A stretch of 64,000 nucleotides of DNA, taken from assembly GCA_026168455.1 (NCBI GenBank), contig CM047427.1:46726558-46790557 (forward strand). The letters run 5' to 3'. This stretch comes from Theocolax elegans (lineage: Eukaryota; Arthropoda; Insecta; Hymenoptera; Cerocephalidae). Numbering within the stretch: the first letter of the stretch is position 1; each line of letters opens with the position of its first letter. The position numbers were made by a program, and so were the translations under genes. A model generated the notes under the pieces. It saw only the letters and a program-made list of their open reading frames with translations. It had not been told where the DNA came from and made no database searches. Of this stretch, positions 31,349 to 42,400 are shown one piece after another.

Positions 31349-32689
31349 TATAATGCATTAGACAGAGAGAGATTAATTAATTGATTGTTTGTTTGATTTT
31401 TGAAGCTTACAATAATATATTAGTATTAACAATAGTAGTAATAATAGTAATAACAATAACATTATGATAGTAACCTCCATAATATGTATCTAAAGAAACA
31501 TAATTTTGCTCTTAAAAATATTAAAGTAAAAACAAAATAAAATAAAATTACAATGGAGTAAAAATAAAAATAACTATTGTGACAAGGTACTTTGTACCTA
31601 ACAACATATTAAGCGAGCGAGCCCTGACCTAATCTAACCTACCTAACCTCATAATCCAAAGCACACATTTTCCGTAAGCTATGACCTATCTAAGCGAATT
31701 CCATCTATCCCAACAACAATACCAGGGCAATGACTGTACGAAGAATCTGGTCTCCATCGTAACTCTCTGGAAAGATACACCAAGATTACGAGATGCATCT
31801 CACAATATCACATTGCCTTCACAATGCATACTAGAAATCAGCTAGAAGCAGCCAAGCAGCAAACCTTCAGCAGTGTCATGTAGTCCAGGATACCACTTCA
31901 GCAGAACGTGTAGAGCATCATGGAATTTCTAGCAGCTATGACATATAAATTGTTAGAGTGTGCCTTTATAATAAGGGCACAAGGAAGTACGTAACTGTAT
32001 AAAAGTATTGGCAGATACATGCTGAATTGACAAGTGAGATTAGGGTAATAATAACATTACCACAACTCTCGTCTACTGAACAATTTAATATAAAGATATT
32101 TCCCTGCGGAACTAGTTTATTACCTTGCACGCAAAAATAAACCCCCGCAGCAAAATTTCAACTAGAAAATACTGCAGCAGCAGGCCATATGTGCATCAGT
32201 TGATCGAACGTCCGTAAGAGTGAGAGAGAACGAGGATAAAAGTATCAATTAATTAATATGCAAAGAAAGATGGAATGATATTATATCATTACCTAATGGA
32301 CAGCATAGCCAGGAACTACGTTTTCTTTTATGAGTTATGACGTGGAAGTTTATACGTCAGTCACATGTGTGCAAGCCAGACCTGCTATACAGCGCTTCGT
32401 TAGCACATGGACAAGCGCAAAACTACGCGAACTGTAGCAAATGAATAGAGTTTTAAATCAGTGAAGGGAGTTGATTTATGAGGCAAGAGGCAAGATAAAA
32501 ATCTAATGGTTTATCATGGCTCTTGTACAGAAAAGGAAGGTAGTGTAAATTTAAATGAGCGTGGTAAGAAGACGATTTATAGGAAATAACATTGAAGGCA
32601 ATGTACCAAATAAAGAGTGCTCTCGTTAAACGAGAGCCAGTCTAGTTGCCTGCCTAGTTGTCTGTCACCCCAGGATTATTACTTTTGTC
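31349..32689. other. Stretch without recognisable genes
   Basis: AT-rich at first, then moderately mixed sequence. 'aaggtactttgtacct' near 31595 is a small palindrome and 'cctaacctaatc'-like runs near 31630 are too degenerate to call telomeric. No coding frame or RNA gene was supported. Confidence 0.45.
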
Positions 32690-33260
32690 TAATTTACATT
32701 TAATTCCAGACCGTTATTCCTGGCTCAGTTAGATGCAGAAGTTGTACCATTTGATATAAACCTGGATGTCATCGGCAAAAATCATGAAGTTTCAATGTTT
32801 TAAAACTAGTGATCGATGATCATTAACAATTCTAAACAGTATTGGTCCGAAAACACTGCCTTGAAGGACATGCATGGAAATGCTAAGCCAACGCTTCGCC
32901 GATTTCTTCCACCTGAATGTCCTACTAGATAGTGATAAAACCAGTTGCCAGTGACCGTATTTGAGCATCCTAAGGAGTGCAGTGTAGTCATAAATAGATT
33001 ATTAGTTTCCAGATAATAATAAACTCATTATGTAGTGAGAACCAGTCTTTTAAAAATTTTAGAGACTTCACAGAGTCTAGCGATGAGACTAATAGCAGAC
33101 GATAATACAATCATGCTCGGTTTCATAAGATGAAATAATATAGATTTCCTCCCTAACACCGCATAGTAGGCTGTTAAAAGCGATTGGTTGAATATATCTA
33201 ACAGTTGAAAAATGATTTGAGGGTCCAGAAGTTTCAACGTGGGCTTTGAAATCAAAGGGT
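32690..33260 (-). pseudogene. Decayed non-LTR reverse transcriptase
   Basis: On the minus strand pieces of an RT domain appear in the right order in shifting frames: IIFQLLDIFNQSLLTAYYAVLG and KSILFHLMKPS at about 33210-33110, a segment ending NWFYHYLVGHSGGRNRRSV near 32890, and FMIFADDIQVYI (a FADD catalytic motif) near 32780-32745. Several frameshifts and stops make it a relic. It resembles Jockey/R1-type RTs from Hymenoptera in style, but the clade is not determined. Confidence 0.6.
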
Positions 33261-33949
33261 ACTGATGGTGATGAGAAAGGTAAGATATATTAATTAGTAA
33301 TACTCATTTCACTCACTCGAGTGAAGTTAATTAAGAATAAAAGGTTAGCCTAAGTCAGAGAGGGATGTACAGTAGACATTCAGTTAATCATTGGAGACTT
33401 AGCGGTGAAGTTTTAGTAGACTATCCCATATTCCTGAGCTTCCTTCACAAGAAAAATTATACCAAAAAACTTAAATTGTATGTAACATGCTATTAATTAG
33501 ACCAATCATAATACATGAATGTCCCATTTGGTTTAACAGAAGCCCCCAGTAATAAAAATCTGATACTTTTTATGATAATATGAGCCTCACCTCGCAGAAT
33601 TGGCGACATTTCTTTGGACATATAGATTGTAAATAATGTGTAGTTTCCGAAATGCTACTATAAATTCCGTCTGATTGTTCATATCAACGCTCTGAGTATT
33701 GACCACTTAAGTACACACATTCTTAACACCCACCGTATATTACGCCATTTTAAGTAATGTTTAATCTTTATTTATCATTAATATTAATATGTTAAAATTT
33801 TCACCTATGTGGATAATAAAAGTCGCTTCAGAGATCACTTTTCGTGTAGATCGAAGTGATTGGCAATGTTATGGGGTCCTGTACATCAATATCAACAAAT
33901 CTTCATCAACAAAGCTTGATTCTCTTGGTACTCCCTCAACTTCTGGTCT
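33261..33949. other. Stretch without recognisable genes
   Basis: AT-rich, no long frame. A short patch near 33500-33545 ('gtcccatttggtttaacaga') could be a trace of a gypsy RT (PFGLT-like) but is too short to call. Confidence 0.35.
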
Positions 33950-34440
33950 GCCTTAGCTTAGATGACAACACTGTGGGCAGCCTTCACCTGATCGAAGGGC
34001 CTCGTTCCATCTAAGCCGAAGGCAGCAGCCTGACGGTGAATAGCCTCTTCCACCCGGCGACCCAACACCAATTCCGCATAGGAGGGCTTGAGCCCAGAAG
34101 GCTTCACAAACGCCCTTCTTGGGTCCCTCCCTGCGGGAGGGCGTCTCCATCCGCCGCTTCTTTGACCCGTTCTGACAGTCCCGTTGCTTCGATCGCTTCG
34201 ATGTCTGCGGAGATACAGGCACATTGGTAACCAAAGCTGGGGAAATGACGATGGAGAACGGTGAGTATCCTCGCTCGTGGACCCAGATGACATAGGATCG
34301 GGAACATCTTGGACACTGACTCACTGCCACCTCCCGGCGGTCACAATTGAAACAATATATCGATTGCTGGACCGCACATTTCCGGTGGCTGTGTACTATC
34401 ACCCAGCAGTTGAATGACTGCTACTAATGACTGGACCGGA
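33950..34440 (-). pseudogene. gag: Gy3 gag C-terminal relic
   Basis: Minus-strand fragment next to a Gy3 LTR and its primer-binding site. It contains CFNCDRREVAVSQCPRC, with the same CX2CX9CX2C spacing as Gy1 Gag, in one frame. A Pro/Arg-rich segment and 'PSYAELVLGRRVEEAI' follow in another, so at least one frameshift is present. The start of Gag is missing. It is placed immediately inside the LTR, so most of the N-terminal coding sequence has been deleted. Confidence 0.6.
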
Positions 34441-34472
34441 TGACGATGGTCCAGCCTTGGCTCGTTCCGTCA

Positions 34473-34487
34473 GGGTCTCGACCCCAA
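34473..34487 (-). other. Gy3 primer-binding site
   Basis: On the minus strand TTGGGGTCGAGACCC follows directly after the LTR end ...CCGGGACACAACA, the position of a tRNA primer site. Confidence 0.55.
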
Positions 34488-36142
34488 TGTTGTGTCCCGG
34501 ATAATTTTACACAGAAAATTAATTAAAGTTATGATTTTACTGAATTTGATTTTGTAAAAGGAAGAATAAACAAAATAAACTTTACTTAGCTTTTACTGAC
34601 GAGGATCGTGGCAGGTCTAGCAGTTCCTGTGAAGGGTGTATCGGGTGAAATTGTAGGGCAGCAGCTGTCACTAGGAGAAAATTTCGGATTCCTCCAAACC
34701 TAATCCAGGACAACAGAGATGTGTGAGAACGTACCAAGGCCAGGAAGACGATGAAGGGAAGGCTGACATCGAGAACGAGCGCAAAAGTTTGTGAACACAG
34801 GATCGTGGATAAAAATTCCGGATAAAGTCAATAAAGAAGTCACAGGATTATGTTATATTTTCTATTTATTTCAAGTAATTGAAATGTATTGCACAATGTG
34901 AACGGATTACAGAAAATATGCACGAGTTTAAAATAACAAAATATAATGTCATAGCTGGTATACTGGTACAGAAATTACGCTTACAAGGAGACCCTCATAT
35001 GTTTGGGAAACGGATCGTGTCCAGGTTGAAGTATATGTTTTCATAAAAATATGAAAAAAGCCAAAGCCGCAGACACTAACAATCGTTTTTCAAAAGTTAT
35101 ACGCTGTTAAAGCAAAATTTCCAAAAAAAAGAGACTTTACTTTAAACGCTTATAATTTCTGAATAATCAAATATTGACATTCAAACCAAAATTTACTGAA
35201 AAGCTGAAATAAAATAGATACATTTTGAAAAAAAGTACGTTTAAATCCGTTAAAATGGAGAAGAGTTATAACCAAATTAAAAATTAGAAGCAATTTTAAA
35301 CATAAATTGGGCAGTACAAATTTTATTGATTTTTTAAAGCTAAATTTCTTCAAATTCTTAATTCGGCTACAACTCTGCTCCATTTTAACGGATTTAAACG
35401 TACTTTTTTAAAAATGTATCTATATTATCTCAGCTTTTCAGTGAACTTTGATTTAAATATCAATATCTAATAGGTCAGAAGTTATAAGCGTTTAAAGTGA
35501 AGTCTCTTTTTTTTGGAAATTTTGCTTTATCAGCGTATAACTTTTGAAAAAACGATTGTTAGAGTCTGCGGCTATGGCTTTTTTCATATTTTTATGTTAT
35601 AAAACATATACTAGAAGTTGGGCACGATCCGTTTCCCAAACATATGAGGGTCTTCTTGTTGTTAAAAGTGCGCGAAAATACAATCTCTAATAAATGTGAG
35701 AATAGTATAAAGACCGACTTGTGCGAGTCCATTCGATCAAACCGCTGCGACTGGACTGTTTTATTGGCTACGACTGACTGTCTCGGCTGACTGCGATTAA
35801 CTGACTGCAACTCGCAGACTGCCGCTGCGCGTCTCCTCTCGTGGTGGCATTGGAGGGGCGCGCACTACTGGGCATTCACTAGTGCGTCATTATGGTAGTC
35901 GGGCTTGCCTTTGATTGGTCGTGGGCGTGCCCGCTAAAGTATGCGGACGGGGGAGCGCAACTGCTCATTGGTTGGAGGTGTGGTGTAATTGGCGCGCGCA
36001 TCGGAATGCGTGCTAGTTGGCGGGGTCTTCGACGTCTCTTGGTTGTTTAGATGATGTATATGTGTACATAATTCGTAACTTATTTATATCGGTTATCTTT
36101 GTAATTATAATATTCGTCAGCGCGTTAGTCTTGAAATACTAT
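34488..36142 (-). repeat. Gy3 LTR copy 1 (interrupted by FB5)
   Basis: The 3' end on the minus strand, ...CCGGGACACAACA, is at 34488. It matches LTR copies 2 and 3 in its first about 380 bp, and the partial copy at 47783-48155 in its distal part. It is interrupted by a palindromic element (34987-35655). It abuts LTR copy 2 with no internal region. The distal boundary lacks a clear TG. Confidence 0.65.
34987..35655. mobile_element. FB5, about 670-bp palindromic element in Gy3 LTR
   Basis: The ends 'ggagaccctcatatgtttgg' and inverse 'catatgagggtc' define arms of about 300 bp centred near 35320. The Gy3 LTR continues on both sides, as shown by the uninterrupted partial copy at 47912-47960. It has no coding capacity. 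The target duplication is unclear. Confidence 0.7.
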
Positions 36143-37264
36143 TGTTGTGTCCCGGATAATTTTACAGATAAAAAAAATATTGAAGTTATTATTTTACTGA
36201 TTTTGATTTTTGTAAAAGGAAGAATAAACTAAATAAACTTTACTTAACTTTTACTGACGAGAACCGTGGTAGAGCGAGGCAGGTCTTAGCAGTTCCTGTG
36301 AAGGGTGTATAGGGTGAGATGGTAGGGCAGCAGCTGTCACCAGGAGAAGATTTCGGCTTCCTCCAAGTCAAATCCAGGACGACGAAGATGTGTGAGTCGA
36401 AACATAGTCCAAAATGACGATGACGGGAAGATTGATTTCGAGAATGAACGCAACAGTTTGTGAACACGGGATAGTGGATGGAAGTTCCGGATAAACTCAA
36501 TTACGAGATCACAGATTTATATTTAAAACAATATATTATTTAAAGCAGCAGTAATAAGTGTCCGAACTGGTGTACAAAATTTAACTTAGTTCAACATAGG
36601 CGAAGATACAATCTCTTATAAACGTGAGAGTATAAGGACCGACATATTCGAGTCCGCTCGATCGACTGACTACAACTCTCCTCAACTGACTGTTGATGCG
36701 CGTCCCCTCTCGAGGTGGTATGGAGGGGAACGACTGCTACGCATCCTGCGGTGCGCCGTTCTTGAAGGCGCAGCTGCTCTTGATTGGTTGTGGGCGGGCT
36801 TTCGTTGTTGTGCTGATGGGACTGCGAATCCGCTTATTGGTTGGAGGTGGGGCTTCGTCAGCAAACTCATGAGATCTTCGGCGTCTCTTGATTGTCTTGG
36901 CGAATGTTTTGATGACGTACTTATTTAGGTGATTTGGTGTATACTATTGCAATTTTGCAAAGTCATGCTATTGTCAAATACATTAGTCATTCGAGTAAGA
37001 AGATATTTTCAATAGTAATATTAGCGGAGTCGAGAGTCAGTTTCGTAAACGTGAGTGGGTTCGTGGAAAGACATTAATTCGTATATGTAACTTAATATTA
37101 AATAAATGTAATAATAGCGAGTATTAGCGGCATTATACAATTCATAATGCATAAGATTATTATCAATATAACGTATTGTGGCGAGAAACGCATGAATCTA
37201 TTAGGAAAGGATTAGGAGAACATGACATATGAGTAGGTGGCAGAGGTTGCGTGGAGAATTGACG
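36143..37264 (-). repeat. Gy3 LTR copy 2
   Basis: Starts (plus numbering) TGTTGTGTCCCGGATAATTT at 36143 and is an inverted copy of 37996-39033. The match extends over the LTR body to 'gtggcagaggttgcg' and into an 82-bp tandem repeat. Confidence 0.7.
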
Positions 37265-37505
37265 GTGGCGCTAGTCTGGTGGTCCAGAAAGGAACTATGG
37301 GTTGGACTTCGTGCGAGAGAGAAAGGTATAGGTTATTCATGCGATAGTGGCGCTAGTCTGGTGGCGTGGAAGGGAACTAAGGATTTGACATTGTGCGAGA
37401 GAGAAAGGAATAGCTGATTTATTCGACAGTTGCGCTAGTCTGGTGGCACGGAAGGGAACTAAGGATTTGACTTTGTGCGAGAGAGAAGGGAATAGCTGAT
37501 TCATG
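37265..37505. repeat. 82-bp minisatellite at Gy3 LTR end
   Basis: Units starting 'gtggcgctagtctggtgg' at 37265, 37347 and (variant) 37429, period 82. Each unit contains 'ggaactaaggatttgac' and 'gtgcgagagagaa'. About 1.5 inverted units occur at 37870-37995 in LTR copy 3. Confidence 0.85.
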
Positions 37506-37878
37506 TGTATACAATATATGCGTATACGTAACATATGAATATTGTATTTGAATACATTTATAACTAACTGCTAAGATTATATATTGTTTATGTTTAAATA
37601 CGATCATTATTAACATATAGTTTTATAGTTATTTTGGACAAATCGTGGTTATTTGTGATTAATATAAACGTATAAAAAACTGCCCGACAGTACACTATGA
37701 TGTATTTGTATTGGCTTTTACTACGTGGAAGCTCCATTACGTCTGCTGCCACAACTGCCCAGGGTCTCTCAATGTTCCGTTTACCCATCAAGCATTGAGG
37801 AACTGCTTGAGACGTCTTATAGCTCTTACAGATCAGACACTGTAAAATAAATTGGCGGGCATCGTGGTACTCTCGCAC
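37506..37878 (-). pseudogene. pol: Gypsy integrase fragment (distal part)
   Basis: Minus-strand frame from 37878: EYHDARQFILQCLICKSYKT is the second half of an integrase zinc domain with its CxxC. It continues PWAVVAADVMELP, where the first catalytic Asp is expected, and loses similarity near 37690. It continues the pol relic that stops at 39034; a Gy3 LTR separates the two halves. 37506-37690 holds AT-rich sequence with no gene. Confidence 0.65.
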
Positions 37879-37879
37879 A

Positions 37880-39033
37880 AAGTCAAATCCTTAGTTCCCA
37901 TCCGCGCCAACAGACTAACGCCACTATCGCATGAATCATCTATACCTTTCTCTCTCGTACAAAGTCAAATCCTTAGTTCCCTTCCGCGCCACCAGACCAG
38001 CGTCACCGTCAATTCTCCACGCAACCTCTGCCACCTATTCATATGTCATGTTCTCCTAATCCTTTCCCAATAGATTCATGCGTTTCTCGCCACAATACGT
38101 TATATTAATAATAATCTTATGCATTATGAATTGTATAATGCCGCTAATATTTGCTATTATAACATTTATTTAATATTAAGTTACATATACGAATTAATGT
38201 CTTTCCAAGAACACACTCATGTTTACGAAACTGACTCTCGACTCCGCTAATATTACTATTGAAAATATCTTCTTACTCGAATGACTCATGTGTTTGACAA
38301 TAGCATGACTTTGCAAAATTGCAATAGTATACACCAAAACACCTAAATAAGTACGTCATCAAAATATACGCTAAGACAATCAAGAGACGCCGAAGATCTC
38401 ATCAGTTTGCTGACAAAGCCCCACCTCCAACCAATAAGCGGATTCGCAGCCCCATCCGCACACCACCGAAAGGCCGCCCACGACCAATGAGCGGACTCGA
38501 ATAAGTCGGTCTTCATACTCTCACGTTTATAAGAGATTGTATCTTCGCGTATTTTCAATTAAATTAAATTTTGTACACCAGTTCAGACGCTAATTACTGT
38601 TGCTTAAAATTCGTACCTATTTGCCGAAAGCTATTAATTTTATGAAATATAATTTAGCTATTTAAAATAAATTGAGTGTATAATATAAATCTGTGATCTC
38701 ATAATTGACTTTATCCGGAACTTCCATCCACTATCCCGTGTTCATAAACTGTTGCGTTCACTCTCAAAATCAATCTTCCCGTCATCGTCGTTTTGGACTT
38801 TGTTTCGACTCACACATCTTCGTCGTCCTGGATTTGGCTTGGAGGAAGCCGAAATCTTCTCCTGGTGACAGTTGCTGCCCTGGAACTGCTAAGACCTGCC
38901 TCGCTCTACCACGGTTCTCGTCAGTAAAAGTTAAGTAAAGTTTATTTAGTTCATTATTCCTTTTACAAAAATCCAAATCAGTAAAATCATAACTTTAATT
39001 TTTTTTATCTGTAAAATTATCCGGGATACAACA
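37880..39033 (+). repeat. Gy3 LTR copy 3, inserted in integrase
   Basis: Plus orientation, ending CCGGGATACAACA at 39033. It splits an integrase between YYWPG (minus strand, just right of 39033) and YHDARQF (just left of 37880). The target duplication is not clean because the left end runs into the minisatellite. Confidence 0.7.
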
Positions 39034-40340
39034 ATACCTGGCCAATAATAGTCTCTTGCAACACGTTCGTAAGTCTTTTCGAATCCCATATGACCTTGGA
39101 TGGGTGGGAATGAGAATCTACTAAGACACGGTTCCTCTGCTCTAAGGGTAGAACAAGGCGCCAGCCTCCTTCTCATTCTGCTACAGAATCCAAGAGTTTA
39201 GAACTCGTAAAACGATATAGAATATCATCCTCAATTTTTCACTCCGAAAATTTCTGAGGGCATGTGCGCACATCGTTTAGTCTAGCAATATGCAATGGGT
39301 CTGTAATTACTTTGAACGAGGCAATCTCTTCTTCGTCGGGGTCTGGATTGACGGCACGAGAAAGCGCGTCCGGGTCATAGTGCAGGGCTCCTTTCTTATG
39401 CACTATTTCAAAGTCCCATTGCTGCATTTCAAGTATCCATCGAGCCAACCTACCTGACGGCACTCTAAAATTTATTAACCATTTGAGAGCACTGTAGTCG
39501 GTCACAGCCGTAAATCGATAGGCCCTAATGTATGGTCTCAATCTCTTAATAGATCATAAGAGAGCCAAGCACTCTTTTTTCGTTGTCATGTAATTACGTT
39601 CAGCGCGATTTAGTAATAGGCTGACGTAGACAATCGATGCTCGAAACCCTCATTGCCCAGTTGCGTCAACACTGCACCTATTCCTAAGTCAATAGCGTAA
39701 CTTTGGACGATAAATGTCTTAGAAAAGTCTGGACGGCCTAATACAGGCGCTTCAGCTAACGCTACACTAAGCTGACGAAACGCCTCCTCCTGCTCCTCGC
39801 CCCAATCCCAAGCCTGGTCTTTACGCAGTGACTTGGTAAGGGTAGCTTTAATGTCAGCTTCTTGATTCATGAATCGAGAGTATCAGCCTAGCATCCCGAG
39901 GAAGGACCTCAGCTGTTTGACATTACGAGGAGTAGGGTTGTTAAGGACTGGAGCGACTCGTTCCTCATCAGGCCTTGAGCCGTCCGCAGTTTGTACCCCA
40001 GGAACGTTACGCTGGAACAAAACTCGCACTTCTCTCGATTCACTTCTAGTCCATCGTCATTCAGTGCCTTTAGTACGTATTCGAGCCATTTTAGATGGTC
40101 CTCAAAAGTTTCGGTAATGACGATCAAGTTGTCTAGGTAACCAAACACATGAGGTTCCACCTTAGGCCCGAAAATTGCATCTATAAACCGTGCAAAGGCC
40201 ATAGGAGTATTCATGAGGCCAAAAGACATTCTCGTGAACTACTACAGCTCTGACCCTGGTACAGCAAATGAAATACAATGCCGGCTCGCCTCGGCCATTA
40301 ATATTTGGAAGGACGCTTTCTTAAGATCAATTTTCGATAT
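39034..40340 (-). pseudogene. pol: Gypsy pol relic: RT, RNase H, integrase start
   Basis: Read downwards from 40340: IDLKKASFQI, FTRMSFGLMNTPMAF, then YLDN in place of the YLDD catalytic motif. The RT thumb and RNase H follow (AWDWGEEQEEAFRQL, LGIGAVLTQLG, AVTDYSALKWLINF, DALSRAVNP), then the integrase GHMGFEKTYERVARDYYWPG. Several frameshifts and stops separate the parts. It is a gypsy element distinct from Gy1 and Gy2, interrupted at both ends by later insertions. Confidence 0.75.
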
Positions 40341-42000
40341 GGGTGAAAATCATCTAACTTGCATATTTGTGTAATAGTGAAATATATCGCATTATATCAT
40401 ATATAAAATTACGAATAAATTATTCTAAGTACAATATATGTAATTTAATGTAAGTCAGCCGTGAAACTTCATAAAAATTGATTTTATTGCCGAGTTTAAG
40501 TTGCTTAAAGTTTGAAATGTAACGTCCCCTGGCTGTAACAAGGCCATAATCGCATATTATCAGATGCTATTACAGGCGTATTTCTTTATTTCAAAAACGG
40601 GTTCGAAACTTAATTGTTCACTTTGATAACCACAATTAAAATCGAGTTGAAAATCTGAACATTTATTGATTTTTAAAGTGCACTGAACATGCTGAACTTT
40701 GTAACAAACTTGTTATCAATAATAGCTGTGTTATGATTAATGTCTTTAAAAATAATTGTAAACATAAAACAATTTTCTAACCAGGTGAAATTGTTAACTT
40801 TTGGTTTACTTTAAACGTAAAAATTTTATTTTTAATATTTCATGATGTTAAGCAAATAATACGGGCAGATTTTTGTGGTAATTCAGCGGTTACCTTTCTT
40901 AATGTAATTCCTCTGGCAGAGTATAATTGGAAGACTAATAAACTTTTTAAAACCAATTCATAGAGTAAATTTGAGATAAAGTAACTACATAAAAACAGTA
41001 TTATTCCGATTTGGAAATTTTGATTCTTAGCGTAATAAAATTTAAAAAAATAATCTATGTAATGTCCCCTGGCATGTAACGTCCCCTATCCAAATTTCTT
41101 TTATAACAAATAATCGATGCTGATCATTACATGCTTTACTGTTTTGACTAAAAATAAACATTATTTCTTAACAATTGTTTTCTCCTTGAATATTTCTGTA
41201 TCTTGAATTTTAATGAAGTAAGTTGTTACGAATGTAATTTGTATACAGAATGTGAACATTATTACTTAGGGTCGATCTCGTACGAAAATAAGACTCAGAA
41301 AAAGAGTAAAATTGTTATTCAAGATAAAAAAGAAGTCACTACTAAAAGAAACAATAAAAAAGAAAGAAAAAATAAGAGGAGAAATAATAAAAATATATAA
41401 TTTATATTACGAATATAAAAGTTATGTTAAATTGATTATATGGAAAGTTATGTTAAATTGATAAATGGAAGAATTTGTTAATTAATTTTTTATTATTGTT
41501 ATTATCAATTAGGTATAGTTATATTAAATGTATACTTCATAATAAAATACGTTTATCAAAACGTTCTATCCCTATTACAAAATCTCACGTGAGAAATTTC
41601 TAAAAATCGAAAATATGCCCTAATTGCTTTGAAACTTTGATTTTTGAGCTTTTCTGGGGGCTTGCATCACTTAAAAAGTGACTTTCCATACTCAGAAATT
41701 GATTTTTTATTATTTAGCAAATTTAAACACCGCTCCAATTGAACTATCATGTGAAATTTTGTATTAGGGATATATTCCAGATGTTTATGTTTTATATATT
41801 AAAATATATGTAATTCCCCTGGAATGTAAAAATTAAAAATCTTCAATACGTTGAGTAAATCAACCGATCTGTATGCCCACTGTAAACAGATACTCTAGAG
41901 ACTGTAATTGGTCCAGAGAACCCAAAAATATATTATTTTTTTTTTTTGTTTTCTTGCATATTAGAACGTCAAATGTTCACGTTAGATGATTTTCACCCAC
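40341..42000. mobile_element. TIR-D, DNA element inserted in gypsy RT
   Basis: Ends GGGTGAAAATCATCTAAC (40341) and its inverse complement near 42000. The gypsy RT reads across it: KLHNAKY on the right flank joins ISKIDLKK on the left flank. This gives an empty site and suggests an AT or imperfect ATAT duplication. Inside are three versions of 'gtaacgtcccctggc' (about 40520, 41065, 41815) and AT-rich DNA. A Lys-rich 65-codon frame (41203-41400) is not recognisable. No transposase was found. Confidence 0.65.
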
Positions 42001-42091
42001 ATGTACTTTGCATTATGCAGCTTATCCAATATGGTATTCATATTAGGAATTGGATAAGAATTACGTTGTGTGACTGGATTAAAGAAAAAGA
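42001..42091 (-). pseudogene. pol: Gypsy RT fragment (proximal part)
   Basis: The minus strand reads FNPVTQRNSYPIPNMNTILD and KLHNAKY, the RT segment immediately preceding the IDLKK motif found left of TIR-D. It confirms that TIR-D interrupted one RT gene. Confidence 0.7.
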
Positions 42092-42400
42092 GGGGCGTGG
42101 GATGATGGGGCCCCTCCGTCGCCCCAACCAGTGAGATACGTCCAGCCCAGAAGATTGTTTATATGTCCCCGTCGTGGATGAAATCTATGGCAGGAGGTAT
42201 ATCTCCAATCCCGTTACCTCTCCTTAGGAAGAAAGAAATCGCGTGGGAGGTGAAAGTGCATTGCTAAAGTTAACATTTTCGCACAATATTAACAAGATGA
42301 AATTACAAAACGATTATAGGAAGCAGAAGTAAGCAGAAGCTTACGATAAGTAGGAAGAAGCACTAGGCTGAAAAAACCTAGGGTTTCCCTCTTGGTGGGA
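42092..42400 (-). mobile_element. LINE-X 3' end fragment
   Basis: Inverse copy of the tail at about 3450-3732, including the 'cgtcgtggatgaaatc' hairpin region and 'agtaagcagaagcttac'. It stops next to the gypsy RT fragment, so LINE-X probably inserted there with 5' truncation. Confidence 0.65.

Noticed and set aside
31600..31660. Telomere-like CCTAA runs
   Set aside because: Only a few degenerate units ('cctaatctaacctacctaacc'); far from a (TTAGG)n array.
37265..37505. CRISPR-like spaced repeats
   Set aside because: Contiguous 82-bp tandem units with no unique spacers, in insect LTR sequence.
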